Assembly (NCBI GenBank): GCA_902778895.1
Contig: CACYZF010000007.1
Span: 62,001 to 126,000 of the forward strand
Length of the DNA: 64,000 nucleotides
DNA from: an uncultured bacterium
Lineage (GTDB): Bacteria; Verrucomicrobiota; Lentisphaeria; Victivallales; UBA1829
Direction: 5' to 3'
The notes below the pieces were generated by a model. It saw nothing but the letters and a program-made list of their open reading frames with translations. It had not been told where the DNA came from and did not search any database. Of the stretch, positions 34,741 to 44,557 are shown one piece after another. Position 1 is the stretch's first letter, and each line of letters begins with the position of its first letter. The translations under genes and the position numbers were made by a program.

Positions 34741-37700
34741 CCGTATTGTTTCGCGAGTTCCACGAGCGCGGCGAGGTCGAGCTTGCCGTTTCCGAGCATG
34801 GGGAGGGAATCCACGAGGATGAAGTTTTCGGCCTTCGGGATCCAGAGGTTCGGGATCTCGCGGTCCTTCAGCTGGCGGATCAGTTCATCGGGGGCCAGAC
34901 GGCGCGCGTCGGTGTAGAAGACGATGAGCTTTTCGCCGTGCTTGGCGTCGGCGGCTCCGCAGACGGCCACAAGGCGTTCCTCCGGCTGGAGGATGTTGTT
35001 GATCTCGCGTTCGACGAGTTCGTGCGGGACCATTTCGCCGGCGATCTTGGAGAATCTGGAGAGGCGGCCCGTGATGGTGATGAATCCGTTGCGGTTCATG
35101 TGCGCGATGTCGCCGGTCACGTACCAGCCGTCGCGGATGACTTCGGCGGTCTTGACGGGTTCGCCGAGGTAGCCTTTCATCACAATCGCGCCCTTCACGA
35201 TCATGAGTCCGTCGGTGTTTTCCGGCATGAGCTCGAACGTGGACGGGTCGACGATCTTGGCGCAGATGCCGGGGAGGGGCGCGCCGATGCTGCCGGGCTT
35301 GGCGACTTCCACGCCGAGCTCCATACGGGAATTCGCGACGTTGATGGAGACGACGGGCGACAGTTCGGTGCAGCCGTAGCCCTCGGTGATCTCCAGTCCG
35401 GTGAGCTTGCGGAATTTTGCCGCGATGTCCTCGCGGAGGCGTTCCGCGCCGGTGATGGTGAGGCGGAGCGACTTGAAGTCCTCGGCCGTGCCCTTGCGCA
35501 TGTAGAGCATGAGGAAGCTGGGCGTGGCGACCACGATGGAGATCTTCTGTTCGCGGATGACCTTCAGCGACATGGCGGCGTCGAGGGCGTTTGCGATGAA
35601 GACGGCGCGCGTACAGGTGACGACCGGGAGCCACATGCAGACGGTGAGGCCGAACGAGTGGAAGATCGGGAGGTTGCTGAGCACGCTGTCGGTCTTGCGC
35701 CATCCGATCATGGCGGTCATGGCTGTGACGTCGGCGTTGATGTTGTGGTGCGTCAGCATGATCCCCTTCGGGATGCCGGTGGATCCGCTGGAGAAGATGA
35801 GCACGGCGATACGGTTGACGTCCTGCCAGCTCTTCGGCGAGACGAGCTTGATGAGTTCCTCGTGCGTGAGGAAGATGCATGCGAGGAGCCAGATGTATTT
35901 CGAGCTCGGGCGTCCGATGTCCTTCGCGGCGTCCTCCAGGAACACCATTTCCGGCGTGGGCTGCATGCGGATCTTCTGGATGAAGACACGGCTGGTCAGG
36001 ATGTGCTTGATGTTCGCGATCTGCACGGCGTGGCGGTTGGCCGGGATGCCGGCGGTGAAGTTCATGACGGCGGGTTTGCGGTCGGCCATCTGGACGCCTG
36101 TGATCGTGCAGACGGCGGCGAGGCTGTTCGGCAGCATCACGCCGACATACTCCTCGGATTCGTCGCAGATGCGGCGGATCCAGCGGCTGATGAGGATGGA
36201 TTTCAGCATCAGCATGAAGAGCGGCGGGTTCTGAAGCCCGTGCGCGTCGTCGAACTGCTGGAGATTGCGGCGGAACGGATGGTGCTTGGCCATCCACGCG
36301 AACTGGCTGTGGAAGGGGCGTTCGCCGCGTTCGGGGATCAGCTCGGTATCGGCGGCCAGCTCGGAGAGGATGATGCGGATTTCGTACGCGGAGGTGTCGC
36401 GCGGGATCGGTTTTCCGACGGTCACGCTCGCCTTGTGCGGGAGTTCGTCCGGCCAGGTGAGCTTGAATTTGCCGTAATAGCATGAGAAGATGCTGCCCCA
36501 GGTCATGCCGATGCGGACCGGGATGACCGGAATCTCCGGCATGTCGTCCGGCATCATCTCGCCGACACCGTCCTTGAAGCTGGACATCGTACCGTTCTTC
36601 GTGATGTCGCCCTCCGGGAAGACGCAGACAATCTCGCCCTGACGCAGAAGCTCGCGCGTGTATTCCAGCTGCGCCTTCAGCTGCTTGGGTTTGTTCGACG
36701 GGACCGAGATGAATCCGGCGGACCGGAAGAGCGGCCGCCAGAACGGCGCGTTGAAGTAGCTTTCGTGCATCATGAAGCGGATCGGACGCGACGTGCAGGC
36801 CTGGATGAAGAAGATGTCCACGAAGCTCGCGCGGTTGCCGATCAGCAGCGCCGGACCTTCCTCCGGCAGGTTTTCCACACCGAACTTGCGGAGCCGGTAC
36901 AGCGTGCAGAGCAGCGAACGCATCAGGAAGCGGAGCAGGAACTGCGGCATGATGTAGAACGACGTCGCGCCGAGGATGATCGTGAGGCATGCCAGGATCA
37001 GGGTGATCGAGTAGATCGACAGGCCATAATAGTACATCAGGAACGACATGAGGATCGTGAGCAGGATCCCCGCGGCGAACGGCAGGTAGAACCAGCTGAA
37101 GAACGGCGGGATCAGTTCGTGCCGGATGAAGTATTTCTGGTAGGCTTCGAGCGGGACCAGCATGATGCCCGCGAAGAATCCGAACACGAACAGCAGGAGC
37201 ATCAGCAACCCGCCGCCCGTGTACTGGTCCGGGAACAGCGGCAGCAGGCCGATCAGGAGCGCGGCGAGCGTCATCACCGCGGTCGACGAAGGCACGAGGC
37301 CGATCTCGATCATGTCGCCGGAGAGCTTGCCCGCCGCGAGACAGCCGAGCACGGCGCCGACCACGGGCGAGGCGATGATCGAATACAGGAAGATGTCGCT
37401 GCCGGACACTCCGGTCCCCGCGAACTGCACGGAAATGTACTGCATCGCCATCGACGAAATCAGGATGATCGAAGCGAAAATGTAGCCTTCGCCGATCCCG
37501 GTCAGAGCGAGCTCACGGTAGCGCTGCTGGAGCTTGAACGCCGTCACCCACTGCTGTTTCAGGTCGCGGAAGCGGAGCTTGCGGCAGAACGACTGGTTCG
37601 GGTTCAGGTGCGACGCCAGAAGCAGGTTCAGCGTGGCCAGCGAAACGCCTGCCGCGGCGATCACCGCCGTGCTGGAGATGAAATGGATGCAGAAGACCGC

Positions 37701-38189
37701 CGAAATCGTGCCGATGATGATGCCGAGGAATGTCATGGACTCCACGATGCCCGCGTTGCGCGAAATCTCCTTTTTCTCGGCGGCGTCCGCCAGATAGATC
37801 TTCAGGGCAGGGCGGTAAAAGGAAAAGACCACGCCCATGCATGCCGCGAAGACCAGCAGAGGTACGGGTCCGAGTTTTTTCACCGGGTCCAGAAAGAAGC
37901 TGCCTGCGAGGATCAGGAAGATCTCGACGGCACGGCTGAACACCACGACGTTGCGGGCGGAGAAGCGCGTGCAGAGGAACTGGCAGAACACGCTGGTGAA
38001 CAGGAACGGGACCGTATAGACCGCGGCCACGAGCAGCACGTTCAGCGCCTGCCGGTCAAAGACCGGGACCTCCCGGTTGATCAGGAGTGCGGAGTAGGCG
38101 CAGACGTAGACGGGGATCAGTGCGCTCAGCAGCGCCAGGCCGCCGAGGATGCCTTTGTGGACAGGCAGTTTGGCAAAGGAATCGTTCAT
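34728..38189 (-). CDS. LplT-Aas-like fusion: MFS transporter, PlsC-type acyltransferase, acyl-ACP synthetase
   Basis: About 1153 residues. An N-terminal MFS domain (about 1-400), a PlsC-like acyltransferase (about 430-640) and an AMP-forming acyl ligase (about 690-1150; LIFSSGSTGIPKG, ITEGYGCTELSP, WYVTGDIAHMNRNG, terminal LGNGKLD Lys). The set imports lyso-phospholipid and re-acylates it, as LplT and Aas do in E. coli. In the acyltransferase, motif I reads NRASFVD: the catalytic His of NHxxxxD is Arg453. The start at 38189 has GGAG upstream. A start at 38372 would precede the mapped -10 element's transcript start. Confidence 0.85.
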   Translation of the reverse strand: MNDSFAKLPVHKGILGGLALLSALIPVYVCAYSALLINREVPVFDRQALNVLLVAAVYTVPFLFTSVFCQFLCTRFSARNVVVFSRAVEIFLILAGSFFLDPVKKLGPVPLLVFAACMGVVFSFYRPALKIYLADAAEKKEISRNAGIVESMTFLGIIIGTISAVFCIHFISSTAVIAAAGVSLATLNLLLASHLNPNQSFCRKLRFRDLKQQWVTAFKLQQRYRELALTGIGEGYIFASIILISSMAMQYISVQFAGTGVSGSDIFLYSIIASPVVGAVLGCLAAGKLSGDMIEIGLVPSSTAVMTLAALLIGLLPLFPDQYTGGGLLMLLLFVFGFFAGIMLVPLEAYQKYFIRHELIPPFFSWFYLPFAAGILLTILMSFLMYYYGLSIYSITLILACLTIILGATSFYIMPQFLLRFLMRSLLCTLYRLRKFGVENLPEEGPALLIGNRASFVDIFFIQACTSRPIRFMMHESYFNAPFWRPLFRSAGFISVPSNKPKQLKAQLEYTRELLRQGEIVCVFPEGDITKNGTMSSFKDGVGEMMPDDMPEIPVIPVRIGMTWGSIFSCYYGKFKLTWPDELPHKASVTVGKPIPRDTSAYEIRIILSELAADTELIPERGERPFHSQFAWMAKHHPFRRNLQQFDDAHGLQNPPLFMLMLKSILISRWIRRICDESEEYVGVMLPNSLAAVCTITGVQMADRKPAVMNFTAGIPANRHAVQIANIKHILTSRVFIQKIRMQPTPEMVFLEDAAKDIGRPSSKYIWLLACIFLTHEELIKLVSPKSWQDVNRIAVLIFSSGSTGIPKGIMLTHHNINADVTAMTAMIGWRKTDSVLSNLPIFHSFGLTVCMWLPVVTCTRAVFIANALDAAMSLKVIREQKISIVVATPSFLMLYMRKGTAEDFKSLRLTITGAERLREDIAAKFRKLTGLEITEGYGCTELSPVVSINVANSRMELGVEVAKPGSIGAPLPGICAKIVDPSTFELMPENTDGLMIVKGAIVMKGYLGEPVKTAEVIRDGWYVTGDIAHMNRNGFITITGRLSRFSKIAGEMVPHELVEREINNILQPEERLVAVCGAADAKHGEKLIVFYTDARRLAPDELIRQLKDREIPNLWIPKAENFILVDSLPMLGNGKLDLAALVELAKQYGDEA

Positions 38190-38616
38190 GCCCCGGCGCT
38201 CCGATCCGGACTTGCCTTTGTGTTTGCGGTTGTGTTCCGGCATACGGCGGATTCGTGCATAGAAAGGAGCCTGAGGTGCATGATCGTATCCATATCGTGT
38301 TTTGTGTGTCTGATCGGGTGCAGGGGGGCGGTTCGAGGGAAAACAGCGTTTCCGTTTCATCAGCCCTAACAATTAATATATCATGCGCGAAGGGCTTTTT
38401 CAATGCCTTTCCCTAAAAACATTTGAGAAAAGTAACAACTATCCTGGAAATAAATTCGAAAATCCGTATTGTTTAATCTGGTAAAGGCTGAAAAATGTAC
38501 TGAAAACCGAAAAATATCCGAAAAAAGAAAAACTTTACACAATAAATCATCACGAAAAAACGTTAGAAGACTGATACAACACGCCCCAAACCCCATCATA
38601 AGCAGGAAACAACATC
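38190..38616. other. Divergent intergenic region between the lipid fusion gene and marR
   Basis: Includes a roughly 180-nt leader of the fusion gene with possible upstream in-frame starts (38372, 38360) and one good minus promoter. The rest (38404-38616) is AT-rich; no convincing plus promoter or MarR operator palindrome could be picked by eye. Confidence 0.5.
38376..38403 (-). promoter_or_regulatory. Promoter of the LplT-Aas-like fusion
   Basis: -35 TTGAAA, 16-nt spacer, -10 TATATT on the minus strand. The expected transcript start is near 38369. Confidence 0.65.
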
Positions 38617-39093
38617 ATGTCTATCACAAACAGACCGAAAACCGCGTGGACCATGCTCTTCCGCGTCGTCGACCGTCTGCGCGCGAAAAGCGCCCGCAAC
38701 GTCGCGATCCCGAACATGAAGATCACGCTCGGCAAAATGCGCATCATCAACTATCTCTTTGTCCGCGAAGGCGAACCGCCGATGGTCAAGGAGATCGCCG
38801 AAATGTTCGGTCTGACCTCCGGTGCTGTCTCCCAGACGGTCGATGCGCTGGCCGCCGACGGTGTCGTGGAACGCATCCCGTCCTCCATTGATCGCCGGTC
38901 CGTGCATGTGTCGCTGACGCCTTTCGGCAAGAGCATCCGCAAACAGCTGGAAGTGTACCTGAACGATGTTATGACCGGAATCCTGGACGAAATCCCGGAA
39001 GACAAACAGGAAGCGTTCCTGGAAGTCCTTCAGGATATGTCCGAGACCTTCACCGAGACGCAGCGCATCGCCCGCGAATCCATCAGGCGCTGA
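38617..39093 (+). CDS. MarR-family transcriptional regulator
   Basis: 158 residues. Winged helix: EPPMVKEIAEMFGLTSGAVSQTVDALAADGVVERIPSSIDRRSVHVSLT, where DRR is the wing signature of MarR proteins. The flanking helices form the dimer interface. It is divergent from the lipid-recycling fusion, so it may control that gene and the nearby thioesterases; this is inference from position. Confidence 0.93.
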   Translation: MSITNRPKTAWTMLFRVVDRLRAKSARNVAIPNMKITLGKMRIINYLFVREGEPPMVKEIAEMFGLTSGAVSQTVDALAADGVVERIPSSIDRRSVHVSLTPFGKSIRKQLEVYLNDVMTGILDEIPEDKQEAFLEVLQDMSETFTETQRIARESIRR

Positions 39094-39137
39094 CCGCGGC
39101 GCAAGTATTCTCATCCGACAATTTCCGGAAAAAACGA

Positions 39138-39168
39138 ACGGCTCCTCCGCAGGGAAGAGCCGTTTTTG
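39138..39168. terminator. Bidirectional terminator between marR and the acyl-ACP thioesterase gene
   Basis: Stem ACGGCTC/GAGCCGT with T runs on both strands (TTTTTG on plus, TTCGTTTTTT on minus). Confidence 0.8.
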
Positions 39169-39195
39169 TCTTTTCTGAGCAGGGGGATGGCAGGA

Positions 39196-39921
39196 TTACT
39201 GTCCCGGGGCGGTGGAGAACTCGAAAACGGTGCAGAGACCGGATTCGTTCGAGAGCGTGAATGTGAGACCGCCGGGCGCGGGCGTATCGCGGTACATGGC
39301 AGGTACGATCAGGTCGCCCGGCCGTGCCTGGGCTTTGTATTCGAGGCGCAGCCGGTTGAACCGAAAATCAGCCGGAATGTATTCCATCGTCTCATCGAAG
39401 GAACGGTTGCTGTTGAAGTGCCCGTACATGTCGGCTTCGTGTTCCTTGACCCGGAAGGGAGCGAGGCGTTCCGGTTCCTGCGAGGGGAGCGTGATCTTGC
39501 GGGAAAGGTATTCCATCGGGAGCGGCGGATCGAGCCGGAGATCGCGGACGATCTGCGCGGGGACCTTGCCGGGGCGTCCGGATGCGTGGTCGACGAACGC
39601 GCCGATGGCGGCGCAGAGGACGCAGATCCGCCCCTGCGCATCGTAAATGGTGGTATTGCGGAATCCGAAGAAATTCTTGCAGTCGTAGACGTTTGTGCGG
39701 ATCGTCAGGTGTTCGCCGTAGGCGGGAAGGCGGATGATCTCGACCTGCCGGAACGCCAGAAAGACCGCGATGCCGTTGTTGCGCAGATACACGGAAAAAT
39801 CGTCCTCGGAATCCATCTGGAAGCATTCGCATTCCAGCAGATAATCGAGGGCGTGGCTGAGGCGGAGGCATCCACCCGGCGCGGTGTCGCTGATCGCTAC
39901 GGTTCGTTCGATCTGAAACAT
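39196..39921 (-). CDS. Acyl-ACP thioesterase (FatA/FatB-like)
   Basis: 241 residues, double-hotdog layout. Releases fatty acids from acyl-ACP. N-terminal hotdog starts MFQIERTVAISDTAPGG and has CFQMDSEDDFSVYLRNNGIAVFL; the second has DMYGHFNSNRSFDETMEYIP, matching the D.N.HVNN..Y.. active-site region with some changes (N to Y, VNN to FNS). The start at 39921 is chosen because earlier codons are Pro/Arg/Ser-rich and overlap the upstream gene. 37 nt after the secreted unknown. Confidence 0.82.
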   Translation of the reverse strand: MFQIERTVAISDTAPGGCLRLSHALDYLLECECFQMDSEDDFSVYLRNNGIAVFLAFRQVEIIRLPAYGEHLTIRTNVYDCKNFFGFRNTTIYDAQGRICVLCAAIGAFVDHASGRPGKVPAQIVRDLRLDPPLPMEYLSRKITLPSQEPERLAPFRVKEHEADMYGHFNSNRSFDETMEYIPADFRFNRLRLEYKAQARPGDLIVPAMYRDTPAPGGLTFTLSNESGLCTVFEFSTAPGQ

Positions 39922-39958
39922 GATACTTTTTCGTGATGGCGTTGATGAACCCGTCTGT

Positions 39959-41041
39959 TCAGTTGGAAGCTTTCGACGGTATCCTGACCGTGCCGCCCGC
40001 GGCGGAAGCGTCCGCGGAGAAGGGTTTGACGGTCCAGTCGACGGAATCCATGTCGGCAATGAATTCGGCGAGCTTCGAGGCGGCGGTGTCGTAGTCTTTC
40101 AGGATCAGGCCCTTGTCCGGGATGTTGGCCTGGCGGACTTTATCGAATGCCCCGTGGTCGCTGTTCAGTCGTCCTTCGGATTTCCGGGCATCCTCCGTTG
40201 CCTTGACATATTCGACAAACCTGGAATAAACACGGGAAAGGCGTTCCGCTTCCGCAGTGGCGGAGATGGTCTTGTCCGGGAAATAAGCGCGGTAGACGGG
40301 CTGGATTTGACCCGCGAGCCGCGTCATGCGTTTGAGACGTTTCTCGAAGTCGGAGCGCCAGACCGCTATTTCGATGAGCGAATCGAAGTGTTCGTAGGAG
40401 GCGTTGAAATAATCCACGTTGCGCTTGAATTCCAGATACGGCAGGATGTTGCGGTAGCGTGGAGAGACCGAATACTTGCCGTTGCGGACTGCGAATCCGA
40501 GCGAGGAAAGCGTCTGAACGGTGTTTCCCGCCATGTGGAAGGAGAACCCGGCGGGGATATAGTTCACGGTGCCCGTGACCGGAGAAGTGCCGATGCCGGT
40601 ATATTCGTTGAGAGACTGCCCGGTCAGGCGGGATAACGGATCGTTCGCTTTTGCGGCATTGGACCTGCTGCTGTTGTTCCTGTTTACCGTCTTCTGGTTC
40701 GAGTCCGTCGCGACGGTGTTCTGCACCGGAGTCTGAAACGCGATGCGGATATTGCGGGCATGCGTAGCCGGATTGAGGTCTTCGCCGATGCCGAGATCCT
40801 GAATGGTCTTCTGCAGCGTGTTCGCGTCGTTGACGAACTGGTCGAGCGACGAAAGATAACTCTGGCGGAATGAGGAGGAAACGGCGGACTCGTGCGCCTC
40901 GGCGAATCCGCTCATGACGATCAGAAGTTCGCGGTCGAAGCGGGCCAGAATGTCTTCTTTTTCATCGGCAGCGGACGCCGTGCCTGCGAACAGCGCGGCA
41001 GCGGCGGCGAGGATCGGGACAAACCTTTTCAAACGCTTCAT
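39959..41041 (-). CDS. Secreted protein of unknown function
   Basis: Not recognised. 360 residues: a clear signal peptide (FVPILAAAAALFAGTASA) followed by a mostly helical mature part. An Asn/Ser-rich linker lies around residue 118-132 (SNQKTVNRNNSSRSNAAK). No Cys, no membrane helix after the signal. It follows a deaminase gene by 78 nt and precedes the acyl-ACP thioesterase by 37 nt, all on the minus strand, so cotranscription is possible. Confidence 0.7.
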   Translation of the reverse strand: MKRLKRFVPILAAAAALFAGTASAADEKEDILARFDRELLIVMSGFAEAHESAVSSSFRQSYLSSLDQFVNDANTLQKTIQDLGIGEDLNPATHARNIRIAFQTPVQNTVATDSNQKTVNRNNSSRSNAAKANDPLSRLTGQSLNEYTGIGTSPVTGTVNYIPAGFSFHMAGNTVQTLSSLGFAVRNGKYSVSPRYRNILPYLEFKRNVDYFNASYEHFDSLIEIAVWRSDFEKRLKRMTRLAGQIQPVYRAYFPDKTISATAEAERLSRVYSRFVEYVKATEDARKSEGRLNSDHGAFDKVRQANIPDKGLILKDYDTAASKLAEFIADMDSVDWTVKPFSADASAAGGTVRIPSKASN

Positions 41042-41119
41042 GTCAAGTCTCCTCCGGGTTGCTGTGGAAGGTGTTTCGGACCATTTGTTCGAACAGAGGA
41101 CAAAGAGTCGATCTCGTAT

Positions 41120-41599
41120 TTACTGCGGCTTATCCTCTTTGCCGGGGAGGGCGCGGAGGATGACGCCGGCCTCCTGCAGGATCCTGCGGGCGGTGCTGTC
41201 GATGGAGTAGTGCTCGTTGAAGACGACCTCGGCGATGCCGCCGTTGATGATCATTTTCGCGCAGAGGAGACACGGGCTGAACGTGGTGTAGAGCGTGGCG
41301 CCCTTGATGGAGATGCCGTGGTAGGCGGCCTGGACGATGGCGTTTTCCTCGCCGTGGGAGCAGAGGCATTCCTCCAGGGCGGTGCCGGACGGGGCGTTGG
41401 AGTTGCAGCGCGGGCAGCCGCCCTCGTTACAGTTCTTAATGCCGCGCGGCGTGCCGTTGTAACCGGTGGAGATGATGCGTTTGTCCTTCACGATGACGGC
41501 TGCGACGTGTCTGCGGCTGCAATTGCTGCGGGCCGCGACGACCTTCGCGATCTCCATGAAATACTCGTCCCAGTCGGGTCTGTCCTGTTGGCTGCTCAT
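41120..41599 (-). CDS. dCMP deaminase-like protein (ComEB type)
   Basis: 159 residues of the cytidine/deoxycytidylate deaminase family. Zn site: CSHGEENAI (His and catalytic Glu) and SPCLLCAKMI (two Cys). A second Cys/His cluster (CNEGGCPRC) matches the extra Zn site of dCMP deaminases. It would supply dUMP for thymidylate synthesis. Located 36 nt after lysC. Confidence 0.92.
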   Translation of the reverse strand: MSSQQDRPDWDEYFMEIAKVVAARSNCSRRHVAAVIVKDKRIISTGYNGTPRGIKNCNEGGCPRCNSNAPSGTALEECLCSHGEENAIVQAAYHGISIKGATLYTTFSPCLLCAKMIINGGIAEVVFNEHYSIDSTARRILQEAGVILRALPGKEDKPQ

Positions 41600-41635
41600 G
41601 TTCGGGGGTCTCCTGTTATGCGGGGAAGAAAACGG

Positions 41636-43045
41636 TCATGCCTGGTGTTCGACGAATTCGCGGTGGAGCGCCTTCTGGGCGCATTCGAACTGCTCGCGTT
41701 CGATTACGAACTGGATGTTCACCTGGCGGATGGTCTGGTCGATGGCGAGCACGTTGACTCCTGCGTCGGAGAGCGCGTTTGCTGCTCGGGCGAGGAATCC
41801 GGGGATCTTCATGTTGGAGCCGATGACGGAGACGATGGCGACCTTGGTCACGTGGATCTCGGCGTTCGGGAAGTCGCGGTGGATGCTTTCGATGCAGTTG
41901 TTCAGGCGCTTGCTCTTCTCCGGCACGAAATGCGCGATCGTGTTCGCGTTCGTGGTCTTGGCGATGTAGTCGATGTCGCGGTCGGCGAGGTGTTTCGTGA
42001 GGCGGTAGTCATAGCCGGGCTCGCCGACCATTTCAGGATCGAAGACCTCGACGCCGAGCATGTCGGCGCGTCCGCAGATCATTTCGACGCGGGGGTTCGG
42101 GGAGACGTAGCCGCGGCTGATGAGGGTGCCGGGGTGATGCGGATCGAACGCGTTCTTGACGCGGATCGGGATGCTCTTCAGCTCCATTTCCTTGGCGGCC
42201 TTCGAGTGGATAGCCTCCATGCCCATGTCGGAGAGCTGGTCGGCGATGTCGAAATTGGTGTTGCCGATGACCTGGACCTTGTCGATGCCCATGAGCTTGG
42301 GATCGCCGGTGGACAGGTGGAATTCCTTGTGGATGATGCCTTCGCGGGCTCCGGTAAGCACGGCGATCTTGCTGAACGTGATCTCGCTGTAGCCGCGGTC
42401 GAACCGGAGCATGATGCCGGGATCGAACTTCACATAGCCGGTCACGACCGGGAGCTCCGTGGCGAAATCGACGCCCTCGAACCCGGCGAGGATCGCCTCG
42501 TCGAGCGTGCGGGACTCGGTGGAACGCCAGCCGGAGAGGTCGATGAAACGCGCGTTGACGCCGTTCGCCTTCAGGATCTGGACGGAGTTCCATGCGCTGT
42601 GGACTTCGCCGACGGCGGCGAGGAATTCACGGGTCATGGGCAGGTAGTCGGCGGGGCGCATGAACCCGTAGGAGCGCATGTCCTCGAGGTCCTGCAGGAA
42701 CTTGCCGATATCGTCGAGCTTGCCGTTGATGAAGGCGTTCGCCTCCTTCACGTTCAGCCCGAGAAATCCGAACTCCTGGTTGTAGTCGATCATTTTCTCG
42801 CGGACTTTTGCGAGGGCGTCGCGCCATTCGCCGCTGCCGGCCGTGAAGTGGCCGTAGACGCCGGGCGCTCCGGTCTTCTTATCCTCCAGCAGGAGGTTGG
42901 TGATGCCGGAATAGGCGGAGACGACGAAGATGCGGTTGTACATATCGGCGGGGGTGTGGTCGGCGATGATGACGTTCTGCATGATCTCGCCGAAGCGGGA
43001 CATGCTGGTCCCGCCGATCTTTTCAACGGTGTGGTTCATGTTCAA
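41636..43045 (-). CDS. lysC: Aspartate kinase
   Basis: Phosphorylates aspartate, the first step to Lys, Thr and Met. 469 residues. N-terminal KIGGTSMSRFGEIMQN corresponds to the KFGGTS motif; FIDLSGWRSTESRTLDEA and VVTGYVKFDPGIMLRFDRGYSEITFSKIAV are the substrate region. The C-terminal part (about 320-469) has two ACT-like domains (TKVAIVSVIGSNMKIPGF; VLAIDQTIRQVNIQFVIE), so end-product control is likely. Its start overlaps the stop of hom by ATGA. Confidence 0.93.
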   Translation of the reverse strand: MNMNHTVEKIGGTSMSRFGEIMQNVIIADHTPADMYNRIFVVSAYSGITNLLLEDKKTGAPGVYGHFTAGSGEWRDALAKVREKMIDYNQEFGFLGLNVKEANAFINGKLDDIGKFLQDLEDMRSYGFMRPADYLPMTREFLAAVGEVHSAWNSVQILKANGVNARFIDLSGWRSTESRTLDEAILAGFEGVDFATELPVVTGYVKFDPGIMLRFDRGYSEITFSKIAVLTGAREGIIHKEFHLSTGDPKLMGIDKVQVIGNTNFDIADQLSDMGMEAIHSKAAKEMELKSIPIRVKNAFDPHHPGTLISRGYVSPNPRVEMICGRADMLGVEVFDPEMVGEPGYDYRLTKHLADRDIDYIAKTTNANTIAHFVPEKSKRLNNCIESIHRDFPNAEIHVTKVAIVSVIGSNMKIPGFLARAANALSDAGVNVLAIDQTIRQVNIQFVIEREQFECAQKALHREFVEHQA

Positions 43046-44340
43046 AGCTCCTCAATGCGAAGCAGGCAGATCTTGCCGTGGACGGCGTCGAACGCCTCCA
43101 TGGCGGCGATGGCCTGGCGGATGGCGGATTCTTTCGCCTCGTGCGTGATGATGACGATGGACGCCTCGCCGGACGTATTCTTCGAGACCGGGTTCTGCAT
43201 CAGGCGGGACACGCTGACGCCCTGTTCGGACAGGATGCCGGCGAGTTTCGCGAGAACGCCGGGACGGTCCGTGACCGTGAGGCGCAGGTAGTAGCGGGAG
43301 GTGACCTCCTCCATCGGGACGATGCCGGCACATTCGACGGTCTTGCGGTAGGCCGGGATGCGGACGGGTGTGCCGCCTGCAAGGTTCAGGGCGGCGTCGG
43401 CGATGTCGGAAACGACCGCGCTGGCAGTGGCCGCGCGGCCCGCGCCGCGTCCGTAGAAGAGTGTGTCGCCGACGAAATCGCCGTTGACCATGACGCCGTT
43501 GAAGACATCGGAGATGCCGGCGAGCGGGGCATGCTTCGGGATGAGCGTGGGATGGACGCGCACCTCGATGCGGCTGTCGGCGCACTGCTTGATGATGGCG
43601 AGCAGCTTGATCTTGTAGCCGAGCTCGTCGGCGCAGCGGATGTCGGACAGCGAGACGTCGCGGATGCCCTGCACGTAGATTTCGTTCGTGCTGTGCCAGC
43701 CGCCGTATGCGAGCGAGGCCAGGATCACGGCCTTGTGCGCGGTGTCGAATCCGTCGATATCGAGGGACGGGTTTGCCTCGGCGTAACCGAGACGCTGGGC
43801 GTCCTTCAGGACTTCCTCGAACCCGAGGTTTTCGCGTTCCATGCGTGTGAAGATGTAGTTGCAGGTGCCGTTCAGGATGCCGAAGATGCGGTTGATACGG
43901 TTGCCCACGAAGCCTTCGCGCAGGCTCTTGATGATCGGGATGCCGCCGGCCACGCTGGCCTCGTAGAAGACCGTGCCGCCGCCCGCTTCCGCCGCGTCGA
44001 AGATCTCGCGGCCGTAGTCCGCCAGCAGCGCCTTGTTCGCCGTGACGACCGTCTTGCCCTGTTCGAGCGCGCTCAGGATGAACTTGCGGGAAACGGTCGT
44101 GCCGCCGATCAGCTCGACCACGATGTCACTCTTCGCGATCACGGACGGGGTGTCGCTCGTCAGCATGCCGGACGGGACCGCGACTCCGCGGTCAGTCGTC
44201 GTATCGAGATCGCCGATCCCGGTCAGTTCCACATCCACGCCGGTCCGTTCGCAGATCAGACCGCGGTTTTTCAGAAGACAATCCGCCACACCGGCGCCTA
44301 CCGTGCCGAATCCGAGGATTCCCACACTCACATGTTTCAT
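43042..44340 (-). CDS. hom: Homoserine dehydrogenase
   Basis: Reduces aspartate semialdehyde to homoserine, feeding threonine and, with metY, methionine. 432 residues: NAD(P) motif GFGTVGAGVAD at the start, GGTTVSRKFILSALEQGKTVVTANKALLA, GILNGTCNYIFTRME, GRGAGRAATASAVVSDI, and a C-terminal ACT domain (about 355-432). The overlap with lysC couples production of the two first enzymes of the branch. Confidence 0.97.
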   Translation of the reverse strand: MKHVSVGILGFGTVGAGVADCLLKNRGLICERTGVDVELTGIGDLDTTTDRGVAVPSGMLTSDTPSVIAKSDIVVELIGGTTVSRKFILSALEQGKTVVTANKALLADYGREIFDAAEAGGGTVFYEASVAGGIPIIKSLREGFVGNRINRIFGILNGTCNYIFTRMERENLGFEEVLKDAQRLGYAEANPSLDIDGFDTAHKAVILASLAYGGWHSTNEIYVQGIRDVSLSDIRCADELGYKIKLLAIIKQCADSRIEVRVHPTLIPKHAPLAGISDVFNGVMVNGDFVGDTLFYGRGAGRAATASAVVSDIADAALNLAGGTPVRIPAYRKTVECAGIVPMEEVTSRYYLRLTVTDRPGVLAKLAGILSEQGVSVSRLMQNPVSKNTSGEASIVIITHEAKESAIRQAIAAMEAFDAVHGKICLLRIEEL

Positions 44341-44381
44341 AGTTTCGTTACTCCGATTTCAGGGAAAAAAAGCAATTACAT

Positions 44382-44409
44382 AATATACACCCTTCAACGG
44401 AAAATGAAA
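44382..44409 (-). promoter_or_regulatory. Promoter of hom-lysC
   Basis: -35 TTTCAT, 16-nt spacer, -10 TATATT on the minus strand. The leader is too short for a lysine riboswitch. Confidence 0.5.
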
Positions 44410-44480
44410 GCGTTTTTTTTAAAAAAGTAATGGAAGCGGACCTTTTTCCGGCATCTTCCGCTTTTCTTTGCCGGATGTCC

Positions 44481-44509
44481 TTGATTTCCCGGCGAAACCG
44501 CGGTATATT
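44481..44509 (+). promoter_or_regulatory. Promoter of the GH127 gene
   Basis: -35 TTGATT, 17-nt spacer, -10 TATATT. Confidence 0.65.
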
Positions 44510-44557
44510 AGCTGAAAATTGATTTGCAATTGTTTTCAGTATCACAGGAGCTTTTAC

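Noticed and set aside
44341..44381. Lysine riboswitch or Thr/Met attenuator before hom
   Set aside because: Leader of about 35 nt is too short and shows no codon run or terminator.
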